Assembly: GCF_000331515.1 (NCBI RefSeq)
Contig: NZ_AMZO01000016.1
Location: forward strand, 186,001-250,000
Length of the DNA: 64,000 nucleotides
Direction of reading: 5' to 3'
From: Photobacterium marinum
GTDB taxonomy: Bacteria; Pseudomonadota; Gammaproteobacteria; Enterobacterales; Vibrionaceae
The translations under genes and the position numbers were made by a program. Positions within the stretch are counted from its first letter, which is position 1. Every line of letters begins with the position of its first letter. A model generated the notes under the pieces. The model saw only the letters and a program-made list of their open reading frames with translations. It had not been told where the DNA came from and did no database searches. Positions 28,272-37,282 of the stretch are shown here, one piece after another.

Positions 28272-29219
28272 ATGTCTATTCCGGTTGGTATCAGCGCTTG
28301 TGTACTTGGCCATAAAGTCCGTTTTGACGGCGGTCATAAGCAAAACCGTTTTGTGGTTGATGAGTTGGCTAACTATGTTGATTTCAGACCTGTTTGCCCT
28401 GAAATTGGTATTGGAATGACTATTCCACGCCCGACAATTCGCCTGCTGCAATTGCCAGATGGTGACGAGCGATTGGTGGAAGTTAAAAATCAGGACAAAG
28501 ACCATACATCAAAGATGAAAGACTTTGCCCATAAGCAAGTATCAACATTTGATGAGCTGTGCGGATATGTGGTTTGTGCCAAATCGCCAACCTGCGGAAT
28601 GGAAAGGGTTAAGCTTTATATTCCAAATGGCAATACTGTTCCCGGCGGTTCTGTTGGGGTTTATACCAAAGAACTGATGGCGAAGATGCCCTGGTTACCC
28701 GTTGAAGAAGACGGTAGGTTGCAAGATCCGGTTCTGAGGGAAAACTTTGTTGCTCGTATTTTTTCCTTGAACGATTTCTATCTGTCTCTAAGAGAAAACC
28801 GCACACCAGGTGCATTCGTTGACTTTCATTCAAGATACAAGTTGGTGCTAATGGCACATAGTCCGATGGCTTATAAAAAGATGGGTCGCTTGGTTGCATC
28901 GGTTAAAGAATGGGATATGGACGAGTTTTATTACGAATATCGCCAGCAATTAATGGATGCAATAAAAGAAAGAGCAAGCAGGAAAAATAAAACCAATGTG
29001 TTGATGCATCTGCAGGGCTATTTCAAGCGTTCGCTGACCAAGCGTCAGAAGCAGGAATTGTCTGAGTTGATTGATAATTACCGTGAAGGCCATCTGCCAA
29101 TTCTGGCTCCACTGGTATTAATCAAACACTACTTGAATGAATACCCTGTACCTTACTTGCAGCTACAAACATTTTTAGATCCATACCCGCAGGAGTTGAA
29201 GTTACGTTATGGATTGTGA
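28272..29219 (+). CDS. DUF523-DUF1722 fusion protein (YbgA-like)
   Basis: A 315-residue protein. The N-terminal half is a DUF523 domain with conserved cysteines Cys10 (ISACVLG), Cys42 (RPVCPEIG), Cys102 and Cys108, which look like a metal or Fe-S site. The C-terminal half is DUF1722, the part found alone in E. coli YbgA, which sits beside the photolyase gene phr. The biochemical function is not established; repeated linkage to photolyase suggests a role in the light or DNA-damage response. The start at 28272 is preferred; an in-frame upstream extension would run through the operator boxes and gives no sensible protein. The stop overlaps the merR start by 11 bp. Confidence 0.85.
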   Translation: MSIPVGISACVLGHKVRFDGGHKQNRFVVDELANYVDFRPVCPEIGIGMTIPRPTIRLLQLPDGDERLVEVKNQDKDHTSKMKDFAHKQVSTFDELCGYVVCAKSPTCGMERVKLYIPNGNTVPGGSVGVYTKELMAKMPWLPVEEDGRLQDPVLRENFVARIFSLNDFYLSLRENRTPGAFVDFHSRYKLVLMAHSPMAYKKMGRLVASVKEWDMDEFYYEYRQQLMDAIKERASRKNKTNVLMHLQGYFKRSLTKRQKQELSELIDNYREGHLPILAPLVLIKHYLNEYPVPYLQLQTFLDPYPQELKLRYGL

Positions 29220-30042
29220 AAGCCCAAATTATTCCATTAAAGAAGTCTCAGAAAAAACGGGGGTTAATCCGGTTACATTGCGAGCATGGCAAAGGCGTTA
29301 TGGTTTACTTAACCCTCAACGCACGGAGAAAGGTCACCGCCTGTATTCTGAAAATGATATTGAGAAGATCCAACGGATACTTTCATGGCTAGAGAAAGGA
29401 GTTGCCATCGGAAAGGTGCGTCCTTTAATTGAAGGTACTGAATCGAGAGCCGGGCAAGAAAGCAAAGATACCGAGCATGATGAGATTATTACTTCGATTA
29501 TGGCAGCGCTCTCAGACTGCAATCGAGCTAAATTGGATCGGTTACTGATTCAGGTAATGAAAGAGTATCCGGCTGAAGTCTTTATCAACCGGGTTGTAAA
29601 TATGGTTGAAAAACAAATCAATCAGCCAACTAACCCATTGAGTAATATCCAGGCTTCATTATGGCAGTCGGTCTTGATTGAAAGGAATCTCTCGCTCATT
29701 GCTCAGTCACGAAAGCTGTCGTTGAAGCCATGCTATTTATTAAGTTTCGATAAAACAAATAGTTATAAACTTTGGCTTAAGGCATGGAAACTGACTGATG
29801 ATGGTTACAGTGTCACTGTTATGCCGGAGCTTTCGGGCAAATTAACTGCTTTGAATAGCGTCTTTGAAAAAGCAAATGTCGCTAAGGTTGTTCTTTACGG
29901 TAATACCAGCCTGAATGCCAGTGATATGACGCAATTGGAATTGCTTTTAACAAACCTGAAGCAAAAAACGGAATGCGATATTAAGTTTGCCGGCGATATT
30001 TCTCGGATTCATAAAGATTTTATAACCAGCTGTAACGCATAG
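29209..30042 (+). CDS. MerR-family regulator, LitR/CarH-like but without B12-binding motif
   Basis: A 277-residue regulator. The N-terminal winged helix (about 8-75) has the LitR/CarA/CarH signature TLRAWQRRYGLL...GHRLYS. The C-terminal part keeps some Rossmann-like strands (VVLYGN, DIKFAGD) but shows neither the W-x9-EH signature nor the DxHxxG cobalamin motif of the B12-dependent photoreceptors. It therefore resembles the cofactor-free LitR classes that need a separate light sensor. The neighbouring photolyase and the upstream TGTACA boxes support autoregulation of this operon. It is translationally coupled to the upstream gene. Confidence 0.85.
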   Translation: MDCESPNYSIKEVSEKTGVNPVTLRAWQRRYGLLNPQRTEKGHRLYSENDIEKIQRILSWLEKGVAIGKVRPLIEGTESRAGQESKDTEHDEIITSIMAALSDCNRAKLDRLLIQVMKEYPAEVFINRVVNMVEKQINQPTNPLSNIQASLWQSVLIERNLSLIAQSRKLSLKPCYLLSFDKTNSYKLWLKAWKLTDDGYSVTVMPELSGKLTALNSVFEKANVAKVVLYGNTSLNASDMTQLELLLTNLKQKTECDIKFAGDISRIHKDFITSCNA

Positions 30043-30051
30043 GAGATGGAA

Positions 30052-31509
30052 ATGGCTAATAGTAAGACCGGATTGGTCTGGTTTCGCGCAGATCTCCGTG
30101 TTGTAGATAACACGGCATTGACTGCAGCCTGTCAGCGCAGTGATAACGTGATAGCTATTTTCACCTCAACACCAATGCAATGGCATGAGCACAATGTCGC
30201 ACCGATTCAGGTTGATTTGATTCAAAGAAGGTTGGGAGTATTGCGCAGTCAACTGGCTGAGATTGGTATTCCTTTGCTGATTAATGAAGTCGCTGATTTT
30301 GAGGAGGCGGCAAAAAGTGTTTGCGAACAGGCCCAGAAGCATCAAGTCAATCATGTGTATTGCAACAAGCAATATGAATGGAACGAACAGAAGCGTGATG
30401 AGATCACCGGACATTTGCTGAGCGAGCAAGGTATCAAGTTCAGTGCATTTGATGATGCCTGCATTATTGAACCCGGAAAGGTGCAGACCAAAAATGGCGA
30501 CCCTTATAAAGTTTTCACACCGTTCAGAAAAGAATGGCTCCGACTGTTTCGCCTTGCAATGCCAAAGGTTCAGTCTGTTCCCCAAGTAAAGAAAGAATCT
30601 GAGACGTCAGTTAGCTCTTTGTCTGAAGCATTATTTGTTCATGACAAAATTGAATTAACCTATCCGAAAAAAGACAGTTTGCAATGGCCGGTCGATGAAG
30701 ATGCTATCCGTCAAAGGTTGCGGACATTCTGTAGCGAGAAAGCTCAGATATATCATGAACAGCGGGATATTCCGGCAATAGACGGCACCAGTTGTTTGTC
30801 TCCGTATCTTACTCATGGTGCTCTTTCTCCCCGTCAGTGTGTCAGTGCATTGCTAGAAGTCTTTCCTCATTGCTTTGATGAGCCAGAAAGTGGCGCATTC
30901 AGCTGGCTTAATGAGATTATCTGGCGTGAATTTTACCGTCATTTGATGGTGGCTTTTCCAAGACTGAGTCGGGATCAGCCATTTCAGAGCTGGACTCGAA
31001 ATATCAGTTGGCGACAGTCTGAGTCGGATTTGGCGGCTTGGCAGCAGGGAAGAACCGGTTTTCCAATTGTGGATGCGGCAATGCGTCAGTTGAAGGAAAC
31101 GGGCTGGATGCATAATCGGTTGAGAATGATCACCGCGAGTTTTCTAACCAAAGATTTGCTGATTAATTGGCGGGAAGGAGAGCGTTGGTTTATGTCGCAG
31201 TTGGTTGACGGTGACCTGGCAGCTAACAATGGCGGGTGGCAATGGGCGGCATCAACGGGCACAGATGCTCAGCCATATTTCAGGGTGTTTAATCCGACCA
31301 CTCAAGGTGAACGCTTTGATCCTGATGGTAAGTTTATTCGTACTTGGGTACATGAATTAAAAGACGTGCCGGATAAATTTATTCATCAACCGCATTCATG
31401 GCCAGGAGCGGTTCAAATCAATTATCCCGCTCCAATTGTTGACCATAAATCAGCGCGTCTGGCAGCAATTGAAGCCTTTAAAATTGCAAAAGAACAGTTG
31501 GAAGTTTAA
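30052..31509 (+). CDS. phrB: Deoxyribodipyrimidine photolyase (class I CPD type)
   Basis: A 485-residue photolyase, near the 472 of E. coli PhrB. It repairs cyclobutane pyrimidine dimers using blue light. The N-terminal antenna-binding Rossmann domain (1-130) begins GLVWFRADLRVVDN. The C-terminal FAD domain shows the classical blocks WLNEIIWREFYRH, GWMHNRLRM, and NNGGWQWAASTGTDAQPYFR, including the tryptophans of the electron-transfer chain. The ATG at 30052 is preferred because AGGAGA lies at correct distance; the ATG at 30046 overlaps that site. Gap to merR is 9 bp. Confidence 0.93.
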   Translation: MANSKTGLVWFRADLRVVDNTALTAACQRSDNVIAIFTSTPMQWHEHNVAPIQVDLIQRRLGVLRSQLAEIGIPLLINEVADFEEAAKSVCEQAQKHQVNHVYCNKQYEWNEQKRDEITGHLLSEQGIKFSAFDDACIIEPGKVQTKNGDPYKVFTPFRKEWLRLFRLAMPKVQSVPQVKKESETSVSSLSEALFVHDKIELTYPKKDSLQWPVDEDAIRQRLRTFCSEKAQIYHEQRDIPAIDGTSCLSPYLTHGALSPRQCVSALLEVFPHCFDEPESGAFSWLNEIIWREFYRHLMVAFPRLSRDQPFQSWTRNISWRQSESDLAAWQQGRTGFPIVDAAMRQLKETGWMHNRLRMITASFLTKDLLINWREGERWFMSQLVDGDLAANNGGWQWAASTGTDAQPYFRVFNPTTQGERFDPDGKFIRTWVHELKDVPDKFIHQPHSWPGAVQINYPAPIVDHKSARLAAIEAFKIAKEQLEV

Positions 31510-31548
31510 TTGCAGATGTGACTATTAGCCCGAATGGCAGGAGGATGT

Positions 31549-31980
31549 ATGTCAGAACAGTCAGATTCATCCATCAATAAGTTTGTCGATGTTTATAGCA
31601 AACTGTCGAAACATAATTTGGCTGATCTCCGGGCTATTTATCATCAGGATATTATTTTTGAAGATCCGGCGCATCGGGTTGTCGGTTGGCAAAACCTCGA
31701 TGACTACTTCAACCGTTTGTTTAAATCGGTGAAAGAATGCCAATTCGAAATTCATGAAACCTGCTTTCAACAAGATACTGCGTATGTGCAATGGACAATG
31801 ACTTTCAGTCATCCTCGGCTTTCAGGCGGTAAGGCTCGTGAAGTTAAAGGTTGTTCTTGTCTTAAGTACAGGGATGGCTTGGTTATTTATCATCGTGATT
31901 ACTTTGATTTAGGAGAAATGCTCTACGAAGGTATTCCGCTTGTTGGAGGATTAATACGACGTCTAAAGGAGAACCTGTAG
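31549..31980 (+). CDS. NTF2/SnoaL-like fold protein of the photolyase operon
   Basis: A 143-residue protein with the NTF2-like pattern: an N-terminal helix pair (INKFVDVYSKL, LADLRAIYHQDIIFEDP) and a curved sheet with YVQWTMTF and KGCSCLKYRDGLVIYHRDYFD. This fold often binds small hydrophobic ligands or acts as an isomerase or cyclase. The specific function is unknown, but the family is regularly found beside the following SDR, FAD oxidoreductase and DUF1365 genes. AGGAGG precedes the ATG at 31549. Gap to the SDR gene is 2 bp. Confidence 0.8.
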   Translation: MSEQSDSSINKFVDVYSKLSKHNLADLRAIYHQDIIFEDPAHRVVGWQNLDDYFNRLFKSVKECQFEIHETCFQQDTAYVQWTMTFSHPRLSGGKAREVKGCSCLKYRDGLVIYHRDYFDLGEMLYEGIPLVGGLIRRLKENL

Positions 31981-31982
31981 CT

Positions 31983-32714
31983 ATGGAGAGTGTTTTGATA
32001 ACCGGGGCAAGCTCCGGCATAGGTGAACAACTGGCAAAGGATTATGCTGCCGATGGTTATTTGGTTTACGCTTGCGGTCAGTCGGAGGAGCGACTTGAAG
32101 GGTTAAAGGAATATAACCCCAATATTCATCCTATTCGCTGTAATGTCACTGAACTTGATGAAGTACATAAGGCTTTTGCTGAGGTTTCTCTTTTTCCAAA
32201 CTTAATTATTTTAAATGCTGGAACTTGTGAATATATCGAGCACGGGCAAATAGATGTTGATTTATTTAAACGTATTTACGATGTGAATGTGTTTGGTCTG
32301 CTCAACTGCATTCAGGTATTGCAGGATAATTTCAGTAATAAAACGCGCCTGGTTATTGTTGGGTCTACAGCTTCGTATATTCCATTACCAAGAGCTGAAG
32401 CTTATGGTTCTTCAAAAGCGGCGGTTGCTTATATTGCTAATTCGTTAGCCGTCGATCTTGCCCCGCAAGGTGTGAAAATAACCCTGGTTAGTCCCGGTTT
32501 TGTTAAAACACCGCTGACAGATAAAAACGATTTTGCCATGCCGATGTTGGTATCTACGGAATTTGCTTCAGAGAAAATCCGTCAGGGGATCGACATGGGG
32601 AAAACCGAAATCCATTTTCCTCTGAAATTTAGTCTACTACTGAAAGTTATATCGCTGTTACCGACAAGTTTGCAGTTAGCTGTGGTTAAACGTATGACAA
32701 GGAGACAAAGATGA
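31983..32714 (+). CDS. Short-chain dehydrogenase/reductase
   Basis: A 243-residue classical SDR. The cofactor motif TGASSGIG stands at residues 7-14, followed by the NAG motif in LILNAGTCEY, the catalytic Ser in IVGSTASY and Tyr-x3-Lys in AYGSSKAA. It is NAD(P)-dependent; the substrate is unknown. Given its position among lipid-modifying genes, an acyl or lipid-derived carbonyl is a reasonable guess. The stop overlaps the next start by four bases. Confidence 0.88.
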   Translation: MESVLITGASSGIGEQLAKDYAADGYLVYACGQSEERLEGLKEYNPNIHPIRCNVTELDEVHKAFAEVSLFPNLIILNAGTCEYIEHGQIDVDLFKRIYDVNVFGLLNCIQVLQDNFSNKTRLVIVGSTASYIPLPRAEAYGSSKAAVAYIANSLAVDLAPQGVKITLVSPGFVKTPLTDKNDFAMPMLVSTEFASEKIRQGIDMGKTEIHFPLKFSLLLKVISLLPTSLQLAVVKRMTRRQR

Positions 32715-34084
32715 AGATTGCCATTATCGGTTCCGGAATCTCTGGTTTGACATGTGCGTGGCATCTCCATCGCCAGCATGATATTACGGTATATGAAGCT
32801 AACGGTTATATCGGCGGGCATACGGCAACTGTTGATGTCGACGTCGCCTGTGGAAGCTATGCCATTGATACCGGTTTTATTGTGTTTAACGACAGAACCT
32901 ACCCTAATTTCGAAATGCTACTTGCTGAAATCGGTATTGTCGGTCAGCCAACTGAAATGAGTTTTAGTGTTCATAATGACGTGAGTGGCCTTGAATATAA
33001 CGGTCACAGCCTGTCATCTATGTTTGCCCAGAAGCGAAATCTGCTGAACCCTTCGTTTTATCACTTCATCTTTGAAATTCTCCGTTTTAATAAACTGGCA
33101 AGAGAAATTGAAATCGACAATAAAAGTCAGCTTATGTTAGGGGAGTTCCTTAATCACAATAACTTCAGCGACTATTTTTGCCAGAACTACATTCTGCCGA
33201 TGGGAGCAGCGATATGGTCATCGACCTTATCTGATATGCGGGCCTTTCCCCTGGAGTTCTTCATTAGTTTCTTTCGCAATCATGGTTTGCTTGAAGTGAT
33301 GAATCGTCCGCAGTGGTTTGTTATTCCCGGAGGTTCCCGAGAGTACGTAAAACGCCTGATTGTGCCATTTGCAGAAAAGATTCGACTTAATTCTCCCGTA
33401 CATCGTGTATTGAGAGATGAAAGCGGTGTAATTGTTGAGTCTGCGCGGGGTAAAGAGAAATACGACCATGTGATTTTTGCCAGCCATAGCGACCAGTCGC
33501 TCAACATGCTGGGCGATGCAACTGCCGATGAACAACGTATTCTCGGCGCGATGACCTATCAGGACAACGAAGTGGTGCTGCATACCGATACTCGGTTGTT
33601 ACCTCAGTCCCGCGCTGCCTGGGCTTCTTGGAACTATCACCTTGGTCCTGAAATGGTAAACGGTCAGCACAGGGATACGCGTCTGGCATCGCTGACCTAC
33701 AACATGAACATTCTGCAGGGAATTGAGGCGCCTGAGACTTTTTGTGTCACATTAAATCAAACCAGTGCGATAGACCCGGATAAGGTCCTCAAGCGTTTTG
33801 TTTATGCGCATCCGGTCTTTACTACCGAGAGTATGGCTGCGCAGCGAGCGCGATCTGAAATCAACGGTAAGCAGAATACCTGGTTCTGTGGAGCTTATTG
33901 GTATAACGGCTTTCATGAAGATGGTGTCCGCAGTGCACTGGATGTCGTCGATGCGATTAATGCTCACCACGTTGTCGCTGGTAAAAACACGAGAAAAGCA
34001 GAATCCGATTTAGTCTCGCAGCAATCGCAACATCCTCGACAAGCTGTAACGGAACAAAAAAGTCGGGAGCAGGAATATGAATAG
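32711..34084 (+). CDS. FAD-dependent oxidoreductase (amine-oxidase-like)
   Basis: A 457-residue flavoprotein starting with the FAD-binding motif IGSGISGLTCAWHL and continuing with the YEANGYIGGHTATV block. The C-terminal flavin contact is in WFCGAYWYNGFHEDGVRSALD. It belongs to the COG2907 group, commonly found with DUF1365 and a Cfa-like methyltransferase. In Rhodobacter sphaeroides, genes in such a sigma-E-controlled cluster are tied to furan fatty acid formation. A role in oxidising a methylated acyl chain is inferred, not shown. It overlaps the next gene by 8 bp. Confidence 0.85.
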   Translation: MKIAIIGSGISGLTCAWHLHRQHDITVYEANGYIGGHTATVDVDVACGSYAIDTGFIVFNDRTYPNFEMLLAEIGIVGQPTEMSFSVHNDVSGLEYNGHSLSSMFAQKRNLLNPSFYHFIFEILRFNKLAREIEIDNKSQLMLGEFLNHNNFSDYFCQNYILPMGAAIWSSTLSDMRAFPLEFFISFFRNHGLLEVMNRPQWFVIPGGSREYVKRLIVPFAEKIRLNSPVHRVLRDESGVIVESARGKEKYDHVIFASHSDQSLNMLGDATADEQRILGAMTYQDNEVVLHTDTRLLPQSRAAWASWNYHLGPEMVNGQHRDTRLASLTYNMNILQGIEAPETFCVTLNQTSAIDPDKVLKRFVYAHPVFTTESMAAQRARSEINGKQNTWFCGAYWYNGFHEDGVRSALDVVDAINAHHVVAGKNTRKAESDLVSQQSQHPRQAVTEQKSREQEYE

Positions 34085-34850
34085 TGCGCTTTTCGTCGGC
34101 ACAGTCAGGCATCGTCGCTTCACCCCGGTAAAACATAGTTTTACTTACCCTATGTTTATGCCTTTGATCGACCTGGATGAACTTGAACAACTTCAGACTT
34201 CAGTATTTGGATTTGGCCGCAGGTTATTCAATTTTGCAAGGTTCTCTACTGGCGATTATCTGCGCGGTCATGAAGCAGGTAGTAAAGCCGCTTTAGAGTC
34301 GCCAGAAACACTGAAGAAAGCCGTTATCGATAAAGTCGAAGAACTGACCGGTGAGCGAACAGAGGGAAGGGTAATGCTTCTTTGTCAGCTCAGGTATGCC
34401 GGTTGCTATTTCAGTCCGCTGAATCTTTATTATCTCTACGATCAGGATGATAAATGGCGCTGGATACTGGCAGAAGTCAGCAATACGCCATGGAATGAAC
34501 GTCATTACTATGTGTTACCGGCAAAAGGTCATTGGGATTCAGAGCGCTGGACAGAGCAGAAATCATTTCATGTCTCGCCGTTCAATCCGATGAGTCAGCA
34601 GTATTACTGGCGCCTGACTGAGCCTGACAGCCAACTGTTGGTTCATCTTGATATCTGCTCAGCAGAGGATAACCAGAAGGTACTGGACGCCACCATGGCA
34701 ATGAAGCGCCAGCCATTCACCAGCAAGGCATTATGGCAGCTCATTGCCAAAACTCCCGTTCAAACAATAAAAGTTGTTATTGGAATTTATTGGCAGGCTT
34801 TGCGCCTGTGGCTCAAGCGGGTGCCTTTTTACAGCCATCCGGCAAGTTGA
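34077..34850 (+). CDS. DUF1365 family protein
   Basis: A 257-residue DUF1365 protein with the family start ALFVGTVRHRRFTPVKHSFTYPMFM, the YFSPLNLYYLYD block and the W..E..NTPWNERHYYVLP segment. Biochemistry is unknown. The family nearly always sits between the FAD oxidoreductase and the Cfa-like methyltransferase, as here, so it should act in the same lipid pathway. It has no signal peptide, and the C-terminal region is amphipathic and basic, suggesting membrane association. GGGAG lies before the ATG. Confidence 0.85.
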   Translation: MNSALFVGTVRHRRFTPVKHSFTYPMFMPLIDLDELEQLQTSVFGFGRRLFNFARFSTGDYLRGHEAGSKAALESPETLKKAVIDKVEELTGERTEGRVMLLCQLRYAGCYFSPLNLYYLYDQDDKWRWILAEVSNTPWNERHYYVLPAKGHWDSERWTEQKSFHVSPFNPMSQQYYWRLTEPDSQLLVHLDICSAEDNQKVLDATMAMKRQPFTSKALWQLIAKTPVQTIKVVIGIYWQALRLWLKRVPFYSHPAS

Positions 34851-34909
34851 TGGTTATCACAGGGAAGTAATCCGTTAAACACAAAGGAAAACGAATTGAG
34901 GGTCTGGAT

Positions 34910-36139
34910 ATGTTGAAGAGTGAAGTAAATCAATCTGAGTTTTCGGTGAGCGGTACCGACTCGCTGGCAAGACGATTTGTGTTTGGCATTCTCCGTCAGC
35001 TTCAGGGATCCGGGTTGACCTTAGTGGAAAAGCAGGGTGAGACTTTTTTCTTCGGAGACAAACAGGCCATCTGTCAGGGGCATTTAATCGTCAATAATCC
35101 TGCTTTGTATAAACGTATTATCAAAGGGGGAAGTATTGCTGCTGGTGAAGCCTACATTGAAGCGTGGTGGGATTCCCCTGATGTCACTGAAGTCGTTCGT
35201 GTTCTTGCGATCAACCTCAGCTTGTTGGATCGGCTGGAGAGTAAAGTCAGCTGGCTGAGCGCATTGAAGAACAAGCTAATTCATCGTCAACGCAGAAACA
35301 GTGTCGCGACAGCCAAGCAAAATATTCTTGCTCACTATGATCTAGGCAATGATTTCTACCGTACCTTTTTAGACCCGAACATGCTTTATTCTGCCGCCGT
35401 GTATGAGTCTGAAAACCAGAGCTTGTTTCAGGCGCAGATAAATAAGATGGATAGGTTGTGTCGTCAGCTTGAGTTGAGCGACAAAGACCATTTACTGGAA
35501 ATCGGTACGGGTTGGGGAGCACTGGCAATATATGCAGCCAAACACTATGGCTGCAAGGTGACAACGACCACAATCTCGGATGCACAGCATCAATGGGCGA
35601 AAGAGAAGATAGAGCAGGAAGGATTAAGTGACAGGATCACGTTGTTGAAGAATGATTACCGCGACTTGAAAGGCCAATTCGACAAAATTGTTTCGGTAGA
35701 AATGGTTGAAGCTGTCGGGAAGGAGTACCTGACAACATACATAAAGAAATGTCAGTCATTGTTAAAACCCCGTGGCAAATTGGCAATTCAGGCGATAACG
35801 ATAGCCGATCAGCGTTATGACAGTTACAGCAAAGGTGTGGATTTTATTCAGAAACATATCTTTCCCGGAGGTTTTTTGCCATCAATCACTACGTTGGCAA
35901 ATCACTTAACGGAGCATAGTGATTTTGTCATCAGGGATATTAAAGACATTGGACAGGATTACGCCAGAACCCTGTCTGAATGGCATAAGAAGTTTAACAG
36001 CAGTATCGAAACTTTACTTACACAGGGATTTGATGAGCGGTTTATCCGGATGTGGCGTTACTACCTATGCTACTGCGAAGGTGGGTTTTTAGAGCGTCGG
36101 ATCAGTACAGTTCAGTTAGTGGCAAGTCGTGTTAGCTAG
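34910..36139 (+). CDS. Cfa-like SAM-dependent lipid methyltransferase, bicarbonate site altered
   Basis: A 409-residue protein of the cyclopropane-fatty-acid synthase superfamily. It has an N-terminal lipid-binding part (1-140) and a SAM-binding Rossmann domain with LEIGTGWGALAIYAAK. Compared with E. coli Cfa, the YSCAYW segment that holds bicarbonate ligand Cys139 reads YSAAVY, and the FLLHTIG segment with His266 reads LAIQAIT. Glu239 is kept in MVEAVG. Loss of two bicarbonate ligands argues against ordinary cyclopropanation and for simple methylation of an unsaturated acyl chain, as in UfaM-type enzymes. It is preceded by GAGGG at correct distance. Confidence 0.85.
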   Translation: MLKSEVNQSEFSVSGTDSLARRFVFGILRQLQGSGLTLVEKQGETFFFGDKQAICQGHLIVNNPALYKRIIKGGSIAAGEAYIEAWWDSPDVTEVVRVLAINLSLLDRLESKVSWLSALKNKLIHRQRRNSVATAKQNILAHYDLGNDFYRTFLDPNMLYSAAVYESENQSLFQAQINKMDRLCRQLELSDKDHLLEIGTGWGALAIYAAKHYGCKVTTTTISDAQHQWAKEKIEQEGLSDRITLLKNDYRDLKGQFDKIVSVEMVEAVGKEYLTTYIKKCQSLLKPRGKLAIQAITIADQRYDSYSKGVDFIQKHIFPGGFLPSITTLANHLTEHSDFVIRDIKDIGQDYARTLSEWHKKFNSSIETLLTQGFDERFIRMWRYYLCYCEGGFLERRISTVQLVASRVS

Positions 36140-36233
36140 CACTGTAACGGTAAACCTGTCATTTGCTCAAAAGCAATGAGAATTGTCTCACAGAGCTGAG
36201 AGTGATAACGATGATACAGATTTCGGAGGTGTT

Positions 36234-36749
36234 ATGCCTTTCCGCGAGTTACTGGCAGTAGGAACAACGTTTAACCTTTATTGGTTTATTGCCGTGCTCG
36301 GTCAGGGTGACTGGGTATGGCTACTGGCGATAATGTTACTCGTCTGCTGGTGTCTGTACCGTGACACATGGCGTTTCGCTGCAATGATTGCTGCTTTTGG
36401 CATGACGTTGGATTACCTGCTTATTGAAATGGGCGTATTCCGTTTTGATTATCCCTTCCTACCAGTGTGGCTCGCCATGCTCTGGCTTGGTTTCGGTTCA
36501 TTTGTTTGGGTAATCAGGCATGTTATCGCATCTTATTCACCTCTGTTAATCATCTTAATTGGTGGAGTAGGTGGCGCGATGAGTTATCTGGCCGGTTATC
36601 GGTTGGGAGCTGTTGACTTGCCATTAGGTATACTGACAACAATACCTGTTGTTCTGATTATATGGACGATTTTTACTGCCTTCATTCTACTCTTTCTGCA
36701 ACGTTGTGATAAAGCTCAGCGCGAGTTCAGTCAGGAGGAAGAGGTATGA
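36234..36749 (+). CDS. DUF2878 family membrane protein
   Basis: A 171-residue integral membrane protein with about five hydrophobic segments. It matches the DUF2878 pattern, which often stands next to Cfa-like genes in Vibrionaceae and relatives; the function is unknown. The start at 36234 is set by CGGAGG five bases upstream; a TTG at 36183 opens the frame but has no site. The last codons overlap the start of the next gene (ATGA). Confidence 0.8.
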   Translation: MPFRELLAVGTTFNLYWFIAVLGQGDWVWLLAIMLLVCWCLYRDTWRFAAMIAAFGMTLDYLLIEMGVFRFDYPFLPVWLAMLWLGFGSFVWVIRHVIASYSPLLIILIGGVGGAMSYLAGYRLGAVDLPLGILTTIPVVLIIWTIFTAFILLFLQRCDKAQREFSQEEEV

Positions 36750-37264
36750 AATTCCCACAATCATTTTCTGCTGCCGTGAAAGCGGTCATTGCTACTTTGT
36801 TATTACTTATTTCTTCTGTCAGTTTCGCAGCTTGGCAAAGCTGGCCAGCGGTTGGAGATGCACGGTTAAAATGGGGGCCATGGGTGATTTACGACTCTGA
36901 GCTCCGAACCCCCACTGGGTTATACAGAAATGACGTAAGCGACATTGCCTTGGTTATCAAATATCAGCGAAACATAAAAAAAGATGATTTACTGAAAGCA
37001 ACGGATCAGCAATGGGAGCATTTAGGGATTGCGCTAAACAAACGTAGACAATGGCTCGCTAAGCTTGATGCCATGTGGCCAGATGTCAAAAAAGGAGATC
37101 GGTTGATATTTGTGATTCGAGGTGAAAATGGATTTTTCTATCAGGATAACCTGAGGATAGGGATCATTGAGGACAAAGAAATGTCGCTGGCGTTTATCAA
37201 TATCTGGTTATCACCCGATACCGCTTATCCGACCATACGTAGTCGTCTCATTGGTAATGTATAA
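36746..37264 (+). CDS. Secreted chalcone-isomerase-like protein
   Basis: A 172-residue protein with a signal peptide (SFA|AW) followed by a chalcone-isomerase-like domain: KWGPWVIYDSELRTPTGLY and ALVIKYQRNIKKDDLL. Bacterial members of this fold are not flavonoid enzymes. Related plant proteins bind fatty acids, so binding of a lipid or fatty acid in the periplasm is a reasonable inference. It is translationally coupled to the DUF2878 gene and shares its reading frame with the next gene. Confidence 0.82.
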   Translation: MKFPQSFSAAVKAVIATLLLLISSVSFAAWQSWPAVGDARLKWGPWVIYDSELRTPTGLYRNDVSDIALVIKYQRNIKKDDLLKATDQQWEHLGIALNKRRQWLAKLDAMWPDVKKGDRLIFVIRGENGFFYQDNLRIGIIEDKEMSLAFINIWLSPDTAYPTIRSRLIGNV

Positions 37265-37282
37265 ACTGGCAGAGGTATCATT

